Positions 55,442 to 64,000 of a stretch of 64,000 nucleotides of DNA are shown one piece after another. The notes under the pieces are model-generated. The model was not told where the DNA came from. It did no database searches and saw only the letters and a program-made list of their open reading frames with translations. Each line of letters begins with the position of its first letter. Position 1 is the stretch's first letter. A program made the position numbers and the translations under genes. This DNA is from Immersiella caudata (lineage: Eukaryota > Ascomycota > Sordariomycetes > Sordariales > Lasiosphaeriaceae), in contig JAULSU010000007.1 in assembly GCA_030512335.1 (NCBI GenBank), forward strand, positions 3,534,001-3,598,000, given 5' to 3'.

Positions 55442-56375
55442 TCATGCATTGGTGACCTGTGATTTGTTAGCACGAACCGTGAGGAAATAGCCTGGGGACA
55501 ACGTACGCGAAGGATCTTGCGGGAGTAGTCATGATTGTCGGCGATGCTACCATCGCTCATCCTCCTTTGTGCCATGACAGGGTCGAGGCGGGCATCGGTG
55601 ATGGAGCCGCCGCTGCTGCTGCCCTTGCCACTGATGAACGAGTTGACCTGGGCGTTGCGGTGATGCTCCTCTTCGATCTCTCTGTTTCTCTTTCGGCGCA
55701 TGTAGAAGAACATGCCACCGATGGCACCTGCAATCGCAAGAACGCCAACGACGACACCACCAGCGATGGCTCCGACGTTGGTCCCGCCGCTCGATTCTGC
55801 TGGCGGTGCGGTGACCACAACGGGGGCACCTGTCACGGTTTTGACTGCTGTTGATGTTCCGCTGCCACCGCCGCCTCCCTTGTTGATGGTCTCTTCGCCG
55901 GATGTGTCTACGACAACGGCCAATCCAGTGTTGTAGATTGTCCATGTGCCAAAACCGCCACCTGTGAGTCACGTCAGTACAGTTTCACGCGCGTTTTTCT
56001 CCCGGCCAACCTACAGGCTTGGAGATCGAATCCAGCGCAGCCGATGTTGCAGTTCTTGTCATCGGTCAATGCAATCTTCGGGGGATATTTGTGGCCACAG
56101 AAGCACTTGTTTCCTCCGGTGGTACCAGCGACCTCGAATCCGCCCTTGAAGCAGATGTCTTGCACGCACGAGCTCTCGCTGTTGAACCGAGGTGTTGAGT
56201 TGAACTGGAGCTCGCCAGAATCGGTGAAGCATCCCTGGACCGTGATGACATTGAGCGTTGGTGACGCCGATGGTTTTTGGACTCCCTTCTCGGTCGGTGA
56301 AGGCTTGGTGGGTGTTTGTCCCATGACGGACGCGGCGGCAAAGAGCGCCGCCGCTAGTAATTGTATCGACTTCAT
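55442..56375 (-). CDS. WSC-domain single-pass cell-surface protein (Wsc/Slg1-like)
   Basis: Three exons (56015-56375, 55507-55961, and a 15-base last exon 55442-55456; introns of 53 and 50 bp) give 276 residues. Signal peptide MKSIQLLAAALFAAASVMG. A WSC-type Cys domain spans about residues 45-125 (VQGCFTDSGEL, SSCVQDICFKGG, KCFCGHKYPPK, NCNIGCAG). A Ser/Thr/Gly stalk follows, then one TM helix (GAIAGGVVVGVLAIAGAIGG) with basic stop-transfer MRRKRNRE, and a cytoplasmic tail (SFISGKGSSSGGSITDARLD) ending in the conserved SDGSIADNHDYSRKILRVTNA. The family senses wall stress upstream of Rho1/PKC signalling. The last exon supplies only VTNA and the stop, and that ending is what supports the splice. 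Confidence 0.88.
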
Positions 56376-59172
56376 CGTGGGTGATTGTGTGTGGTGCTGT
56401 TGTCGAGTGGATGTTTCGGGTTCGATCGAGGTTTAGGTTCGAGCCGGTCGGTTGCGGATTCTCCGTCGGTTGGGCGAGGAAAATTGGGGCGGACGAAAAG
56501 GCCTTTGTTTACCAAAGACTGACAAGACCTTCCAAATGGGTGCTTGTAGTCAACGGCGAAGAAGAAGGGATGGCTCCCAAGAATTCGAACTGAATATTGA
56601 TGAACGAGTGTCGAGATATGGATTCGGCCGCAGTGTCGGTCCCGTCTCCCTTTGCGTAGTGGTGGTGGACGGGTCACAGTCAAGAGAACATTGTCCTTCG
56701 CAGCGAGCTGGAGGGCAAGGATGAAACCGGAATGGAGGCAGAGGCAGTCCTCTTCTCCTCGATCAAGGGCCGGTGGGGTTGACGATGGAGAGGCAAACAC
56801 GCGACAAGAGAAAACGAATGACTGGGCGGTGGGAAGGAGAGTGATTTTGTTGCAGAGACGGAACGAAGCAAGAGGAGAGGACGGACGGCGGCGGCACGCC
56901 TGGGGAGGAGCCCACAGTTTGCAGGCCGTGCGTCTCGTGGTCAAGGGGGAAGCGAGGCGGGAAATTGCAATGGAGACCCTCGGGATGGACGCAGGGACGG
57001 TTTGCTGGTTGTGATCCTGAAGACCCCTGCCAACCAAGGCTCGCCCAGCCAGTCCTGGAGCAGCAAGCGGGGGCCCCTGGGTGTTCCTCTCCGACCTCCA
57101 AGTGCCGCCCACTTTAGGCTTAGGCGGGTGGAGCACTGATTGGTCTGAGGGCCAATCGACTCGTTTATCCGCGAAAAACGGGCGTTTCATAGCCATTGAT
57201 TGGCTGTTCCTGCAGCTTTGAGCGAGATGGAGCCGGGAAAATCTCAGGCACCAGATTTCAGGGGCCGTCATTCCGCTGATCCTCTGGGAGAGAGATCAGC
57301 ACAAGTGCATACGTAGCACAACACCGCTGAAAAAGAGTGCACTACATGTGTGGCCCCCCTCGTCCGTTGGGTCATGTTAGGGCACTCATATATTGAACCG
57401 CAAAGTAGCTACCGAGCTGCATCTGGAATTTTGCTTTCGCTTCACCTCGGTGACGGCGGCCATGCGGGACACCGGATGACCCGAAAGCATCATTCCTTTC
57501 GGTCGCGTCTCCACCAGCATTGGGCTCCCATTTCGCATTCTCCTGCTTTCGAGCCAGAACGGGAGATTCGGATGACACGAGAAGCGCGCTCCATCTCGTG
57601 TTGCCAGCGTCGCGCTGCTGCTTGTTGCTCCTGCCGCTGCACGCTGGCTAGCTGCAGACAGCATCTTTGTCGGTTTGACGCTGTGGAACTGTTGGGACAG
57701 AGCACAGCCCGACTTTCTTGGCACGGCGTTGCAAGCAGCTCACAACATCGCTGACCCCCGGTCAGCTGAAAGAAACGGGGCTCTATGCCGGGCCGCCATC
57801 AAGACCTGAAACGAAGTCCGCGGCGGTCCATCGGTGAGGGTAGTTGGCAATAGTTCGAGCCTCAACGCTTTGTTTTATCTCCTGTTTGCTTCAGAATTTA
57901 GTTATCTTCCCCACGGCATCGAAAATCCCCAACATTGGGCAAGCCGTTCCATTTTAAGACGTGGCATTCGGCGTCGTACGCCTGGACAAACAATGCTGGA
58001 ACAAATGATCTGATCCGAGTCTTGAATACGAACTCGCCCCACCGTGGAACTCCAGCAAAACGCCAACCGCGCCCAGCCCTTTCGGCGCGCGGGGTGGCTG
58101 CAGGAAGCATTCGGAGGAAAACGCTAGAATCGAGATCCTGTCGGTCTGGGCGATTTTGGCAGCTCAACGCCGACACGCGTTATACTCTCCAAACGACGCT
58201 TCCATCCTTCGAGAGGAGAACTTCTCAAAGGATCGGTTTTTGTTTGGCGAGACAGATGACCAATAAGCACCCGCATCCAGCCACCGCAGCGCCAGACGAA
58301 CAATCCCACTCGCCCAACCACAATCACGATCTCCCTTTTTCAGGAGCACCCAGTACCACCTCGCGACGCACACAGGCGCGCGTCAATATCGCGCTGACCT
58401 CCCTCCTCACGAATCTGCACCCAATTGATGGCAATCGCTGCCACCAATCCGTCTCGTGAACTACTCGATGATGATAACCGCGAATTGATCCGCCGCCCAA
58501 TGGATTCCCCGCAAACAGATGTTCTGCTCGTCATTGCCGCGCCCTCTCTTTCCATTCCCACGTGTCTTGGTGGCCTTCCGGCGCCTCCCGCCGTGGAGTC
58601 TGAGGTCACGACAACGCCGCCTGTGCCGATTGCCGGCGGCGATGACGACGAAATCGATCGCGTTTTGCCCTTTGACATTGCGTACAGCATTGCCAAAGTT
58701 CCTCTCTCATCGTCCCGCGAATCCTCCACTACTCGATTGACTTTGATCCCCCGCATCACCAAACGCCGCACCAACTGGCATTCCACTTGCGTGATCCACA
58801 TTCCGACTTGCACAGGACACCTACCGCCTCCGATAACAGCTCCGTCTCTCCTCATCAACGGCTTTTCTCTTCAAGAAATATTTCCCACAAACACCGGAAT
58901 TAAACCCGCGCATTTTATGTATTGCAGCATTGTGATATTCGCGGGCCGTAGCAACCCGTCATCTTGGATAAAATATTGTCGGCCCCTGTAATTAACCTCC
59001 GTCCGCTCCCCTCCCCTCCCGAGAAGTCGAGGCGGACGGAGCGTCCGGCACACAATTTTTTTGCTGTGGTTATGTTGGTTTCATGATAGTGATGTGCGTG
59101 CAATTGTTGCTCCGATGGCACGAATGTTCCTGTTCCACTGCGATACGTTTGGTGTTGAGCTGGGATCCATAA
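56376..59172. other. Gene-poor region upstream of the WSC gene
   Basis: Nearly 3 kb. A minus frame of 299 codons (56372-57271) directly upstream of the WSC start and a plus frame of 188 codons (58428-58991) are open by chance composition; neither resembles a family. The WSC promoter and leader must lie here. Confidence 0.4.
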
Positions 59173-59187
59173 GGGGGGGGGGGGGGG
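59173..59187. repeat. 15-base poly-G tract
   Basis: Uninterrupted run of 15 G, about 190 bp after the MYND gene's stop codon. Confidence 0.85.
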
Positions 59188-59377
59188 CCATAGGAGATGA
59201 TGGAGAGACATCCTGCTTGCGCACCATGCTCTCATTGAAGCTGAACGTAAGCTTCTGTACCCATTGACGCGCAGAGATCATCGTTCTCAAAACCCAACAA
59301 ATATCCATTTCTAAACTATCACCGCCATCAAATCGATGGCGCACATACCGCAACCACACCCTTCAGGATCACTTCCC

Positions 59378-62300
59378 CTACGCCCCCTCACACTCCATCC
59401 GATGCGTCTTCCAATCCCCCCTCTGACACTCCTTATTACAATACTTGACCTTCTTGCATCGCGTACACATTAACAACTTTCCGCCCTCCTTCGCCTCACC
59501 CCGTCCACAAGCCCTGCACCTCTCCTTCTTCTGCCCACTGGCCTCTCCCGTGGTCAATTTTGGATCCACAATCTCCTCCACAAACCCAGAAGCTGACACC
59601 GGGCTGATGGCCACGCGCGTGGCGTAGGCCTTGGCGGAATCCCAGTCCGGAATGGGGAGGTAGTTCTCGGGGAAGCGACCGTTGCCGCACGAGCAGAGGA
59701 CGGCAGCGCCGTTCTTGATGTTGAGGGGGATACGTTTCTTGGCGGCGTACTCGCAGGTGGGGAGGTGCTCCCACGTGCGGCAGCGCTCGACGAGGGCGGG
59801 CAAGATGCTCTTCCAGAGGTTGAGCTCGTCTTGGTCGAGGTTCATGGAGACCATTTCGAGGGTTTGCTGGTGGCTGGGTCAGATGTGATCTTTACAGGAT
59901 AAGGGATAGCTTGGACTTACAAGTATGAGGAGGAACTCATCGAGCTTGTGGCTTCTGACAACCTCGTCTGTCAGAGCCATGACAGCGGCATCGAGAACGA
60001 TGTTGGCGGAGGCACCGTCGAGACGAATGGCGCTGACAAAGATTATGATGTGGACGCCTGTCTCTGGTAAGGAGAGACCGAATAGACCGTGCTCTCCCCC
60101 TTGGATTCCCGCAGAAAGCTTGATCATGCTCATGAGTGACTCCTTGAAGTTGACCCGAACAGAGGGAGATAGACTGCTGCTGGTAATCCTTTTGCGGATT
60201 TCAAGCTCGCGCGGCGAGAACATGAAAACGGTAAGGGGGTTCAGGAAGTTAATGTGCGCCTTGTCTTCCAGAGATAAGATGGGAAGGGTGTCCAGACTCA
60301 GGTGGGGGATGTTGAGCGTCGCCGGCGGGCCAGAGGAGTCGCAGAGAACCGTGGGGAAGTACAGCTTGTCGAGACCTGAGCTTTGGAGCGGGGATGAGAT
60401 CGGGGCAACGAGCTCGACATAGCAGGACTTGCGGGCAATGCGCTGCTTGCAGTTATCCTTCAGGACGGGAACGGGGTATGTCAACTCGTAGGGTGGTATC
60501 ACTTTTTCCCCAATGACCACCTCCACCTTGAAGGGAGTAATCTGCTCCAGCGTGATTGGGGTCTTGTTGGCCAGATGATGCTTTCCCTCTTCGGTGGTGA
60601 TGTCGACATGACCCGTGATTCCAGTTGCATCCCCAGCGTTGGGGGCGATATTGAGGGTGTACGTTACCCCGTCTCCAGTGGCACCGACATCGACCTTGGG
60701 CTTGGCCACAGACTTTGAGCCGCAAACCACATGATACCCGGGTTGTCCGGGGCTATGCTTCGTGACGTAGACGTTGCCCTCATCAAGGAGACGAGCCTCG
60801 AAGATAGACAGATACATTCCGAGCGCCTTCCCAAATGAAGTAATGGCCTGGACTGATTGTTGAATGCCGAGCGAGACATTGGTCGATGGAATGTCGATCT
60901 GAAGTCCTGCTGTGTTGACATTGAAGGACGCAATCAGGGCAGAGCTCCCCAACCAGCCATCTTGATCCTCCTTGATAGTGAGTTTGAAGTCGTCGTCTTG
61001 GCGTGAGCCCACGGTAGTAAGTGTTCCGAATGCAATCTGAGCATTCGACAAGATGTTATGGTATGCGTTAGCACCACCACACTTGACGTTACCCTCCAGG
61101 ACGAGAGTCATGCCATCGCCTCGAGCAATACGGTACACCGGCTGCCAACGAGCAGCGGGGACAACAATCGTAACCGCAACTGCCGGAGGAATCTGCTTCC
61201 ATTTGCAGAATGGTGCCTGGGTATTGCCCCGCTGGATGGTGGACACGAGGCTTGGGTCGGTGTAGACTCCCGAGGAGAACAGCTCAAAGCTCAGTGCTTG
61301 TAGGTGATTACTCCCCAACATAGACGAAGTATCTGCTTGCACCTTGGAAAGAAGCAAACGGCCAACTTGCCCTGCATCCGTCTGCACGCTTTGACAGGCG
61401 GCTTTGAGATAGGCGACCAATGTTCCCCTGTGGTACTTTGGGAACGGGTTCTTGGCCATGAAATCCTTGCTAGCGGAGGCAGTCGTCAAGCCCGCAAATG
61501 TCGATAAATTCTCGTGCTTGAACATTTTTGAATAGACGTGAAACGCATGGTTGGCCACATCCTCAGCGTCCATACGCAACCTGCGAGATTCTGACTTCTC
61601 CCCACCCGGGAACGAGCCAGGGAGATACTTGCCAAGCTTCCAGGCCACGCGGACTTGCAGCTTGACACCTCCTCTCGCGGATACGTCCATCGTAGCAGCC
61701 ATCGCCACATCCATGACTGACTGAGCTGTAGCGTTGGTCCAGTACTCGATTGGAGCCAATCCGAGAATGAGGGCGGTGGTTGTGGTGTGCTCGCAGAGAA
61801 GTGACTCAGACCTGCTCTTCGCATTGGTTTCGCCATCCCGCGACATGAGTTCGGTGTAGAGTGTAGACCACGGCTTGTTTTTCAGCAAAGGCCCCGTCGA
61901 AACCAGAAGAGTGAGCGCACCATTATAGTCCGAGATGTCCGACGTGTCGATGACGTCGAACTTTGTCGGGGCTTTCGCGCTGCCTTTGTACTCAGCTTCT
62001 GCCAAAGTCAATACCTGGAAGCCGGACTCGCGCTGGTACCAATTGCCGGACGACATGCCAGAGCCATTGTGGTATTGAAGAGTCTGGCACAGAGAATAGC
62101 AATCTGCCATCGTGAAGCGGACAATTGCTCGCGATTCAGATGCTCCCTGCTTGAATGCAGTTGTCCACTCTTTGAAAAGCATCTGCGCAGTCTCGAAGAT
62201 CTTCGCCTTTTCGGGGATGTCTTTTGCCAAACGCAACCGGGACAGCCCCGTCAGCTTCGCCTGTGCGGGAGCCAGGTGGAAGCTTAAGGTGGGATCGGCG

Positions 62301-63112
62301 AGGGCGAGTGGCCTGGTAGCGGAAATGGCCAGGGCGAACAGAGGGTTAGGATGGAGACCAGAAGCAGACACTCTGGGATCCGCTAATCCCGTCTTCCAAT
62401 ATGTCTCGCTCGCTTCGAGGAGCTTGCCATACATGGACGAGAACATCGGGGCGGCGGCCTTGGCGCTGGCAGAGCTGAAAATCGACTCGCTCCAAGTCTT
62501 CTTCTTGAACTCGTTGGATGCCTCCCTGTCGCTCTCAAATTGCGCCTTGTATTGAGGGTCATCCTTCGCGGCAGCTGCTGCGGACCAGCGACGCCAGATG
62601 TCGCGGGTGAGGGAGAAGGTGTTGTCATCGACGAAACGAATGACAGTGCCGTAGACACTATCGTTCCACTCTGCCAGACATGCCGAAAAGCTGAACAGTT
62701 TCTCCGTTTGCTTCAAAAGCAACTCAGAGTCCTGACTGTCAAGATAGAGGTGGTAGTAGATCCGCCAGATCTGCTCTGAGGGAACGGCCTCCTTGCCAGG
62801 GCCTTCAACAATCAGACTCAGCAACAAGATGTTGCGAGCTTCATTGCGTTAGTCGTACTCTTAAATCAAAAAAGTACCAGTCGACCTACCAATAATCATC
62901 GGCTCAACATCACAAGCCGTAACATCGAGCTTCCTCTTCGGAAGACCCTGCTCCGCATAGCAGGTGTAGAGAGTGTGGCGTACATCTCCACAGCCGAGCA
63001 GCAGAACGTCTGCATCCACGCCTTGAGGCAGAGACTCTGTGAGGCTGACGGCGGGGGTGTTGCCAAAGGCGTAGAAAGGCCTGACGGTAGCGTGCGTCGA
63101 GGGTGTCAGCAT
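59378..63112 (-). CDS. DUF4470 / MYND zinc-finger protein
   Basis: Three exons (62890-63112, 59921-62838, 59378-59866; introns of 51 and 54 bp) encode 1209 residues. The N-terminus holds the fungal DUF4470 signature, across the first intron: ADVLLLGCGDVRHTLYTCY, LDVTACDVEPMIIARNILLL. A long middle region (about 110-1045) is unlike known domains and beta-rich in its second half. The C-terminus has a complete MYND finger: CRACGRGEAKEGGKLLMC, TRCKKVKYCNKECQRGDW and THRMEC. DUF4470-MYND proteins are widespread in fungi and uncharacterised; the GCGD turn in DUF4470 recalls a nucleotide-binding loop. No membrane segment is seen. The MYND finger points to protein-protein contacts, perhaps in transcriptional repression; that is inference. 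Confidence 0.85.
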
Positions 63113-64000
63113 GATGGAACCGTGAGACTCTCAGAATCTCGAATTGAGGGGTGCGAGATGATTTTAGGCACGTGACACTCACAGGACGTCCACAGTGTCA
63201 GATTTGGGGGGAGTGGTTGGTGGGTGTTTGTAAAGTGTTTCGGGAGGGGGTGTTGGGCTGAAGCTGGGGTTCACGGGGTGGTGGAGTGGGCAGTGCGATC
63301 GGGATTTTCGCACATGACGTGGAGACCTCGCCTGCGTGGAAATGCATGCAGCAGCGGGAGCTGACACTGTGGGGATTCTTGGAGCTCTGCATGCACATGA
63401 CAAGAGAACTGGCTGGGGGCCTCCTTTCACTCTGCCATGCTCGAGGTTGATGCTCATGTTGCAAGTTCATTGCCACAAAGAGGGGGAAAAGCCGTCACAC
63501 ATTCAGTCACACCACTAAGGAAAGAGGCGTACGCCTTGGAAAAGTTGATTACTATGGTTGCATTTACTCTACGGTTATGTGCCAATTTCAATCATCCGTC
63601 TCAGTCTCGCTTCCCACGCCTCCCCTTTTCTTCTAATCCCACAAATTCACAAAATTACGGCTCAAACACTCGACATACCAACAAGAAATCTCGCAAAAAA
63701 CACCAAGCATTTCATAAACCTCTCCAGCTATGAGTAAGCCGCTCGCTGAATGAGAAAAAGACCTAGAGAGGCGGTACACACAGCCGCCCTTACATGTGCG
63801 AAACCGAAAACCACCTTGCATCAAACCACATCTCCCATGATCCTTCCCGTCCGTATAAGAAGATAACCGTACACAATGTCCCCATCCTATTTTACACAGC
63901 CCGACTGAATGGTCACCAAATCAACAACGCATAAGATTACAGGATTGCTTCCGTCTCAATCCAACAGTTGAGACGGACACGCAAGGTTGTCATAATCTTC
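63113..64000. other. Right-hand end of the window
   Basis: Promoter side of the DUF4470/MYND gene, then AT-richer DNA. No gene recognised before the window ends. Confidence 0.45.

Noticed and set aside
56372..57271. 299-codon minus-strand frame upstream of the WSC gene
   Set aside because: Overlaps the WSC start codon on the same strand, consists of basic/Ser/Pro composition without motifs, and is best read as promoter and leader sequence.
58428..58991. 188-codon plus-strand frame
   Set aside because: Matched by a 172-codon antisense frame; no domain, signal peptide or conserved motif.

Overview
The window is nuclear DNA of a filamentous ascomycete (Pezizomycotina, most likely Sordariomycetes). 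The evidence is short GT-AG introns of 45-66 bp in nearly every split gene, lineage-typical families (Zn2Cys6 regulator, CFEM and WSC proteins, fungal rhodopsin-domain protein, DHA1 MFS pump, HNH_2 proteins, DUF4470-MYND protein), and a NUP37 of the large filamentous-fungal kind. I reconstructed exon structures by eye; in every spliced model the exon lengths sum to a whole number of codons.

Layout. 0-11 kb is housekeeping: an Spt10-like GNAT/zinc-finger protein converging on the chaperonin subunit CCT7, then a head-to-head pair of ribosomal protein genes (RPS26 and the ubiquitin-eS31 fusion), then a GH18 chitinase. 12-18.4 kb holds four minus-strand genes: a frameshifted SET-domain gene, an MFS transporter, a Zn2Cys6 regulator and an intracellular-type polysaccharide deacetylase. 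18.4-24 kb mixes relics (a dead HNH_2 gene and a headless membrane-protein gene) with an intact secreted haem peroxidase. 25-32.3 kb has a Rossmann-fold protein, a small hypothetical gene, a complete M13 metallopeptidase and a fungal orphan. A tRNA-Asp with a 14-nt intron lies at 32.7 kb, followed by a gene desert.

35.6-44.1 kb is the accessory heart: an intact HNH_2 protein with a DDN-repeat tail, a 456-bp foldback/MITE-like element with TIRs of about 118 bp, and three small secreted proteins (one frameshifted, one CFEM, one Cys-rich). 45-50.6 kb returns to conserved genes: a LEA-like mitochondrial protein, NUP37 and an enoyl-CoA hydratase. At 51.1-53.1 kb a rhodopsin-domain gene and a cytochrome P450 gene, facing away from each other, are both cut off at their 5' ends at one junction. 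A WSC-type cell-surface protein and a 1209-residue DUF4470/MYND protein complete the window.

Most genes are independent units. No complete secondary-metabolite cluster or other operon-like system is visible. The best candidates for something new are the foldback element with its neighbouring secreted-protein genes, the HNH_2 pair (one live, one dead), and the double 5' truncation near 51.98 kb.
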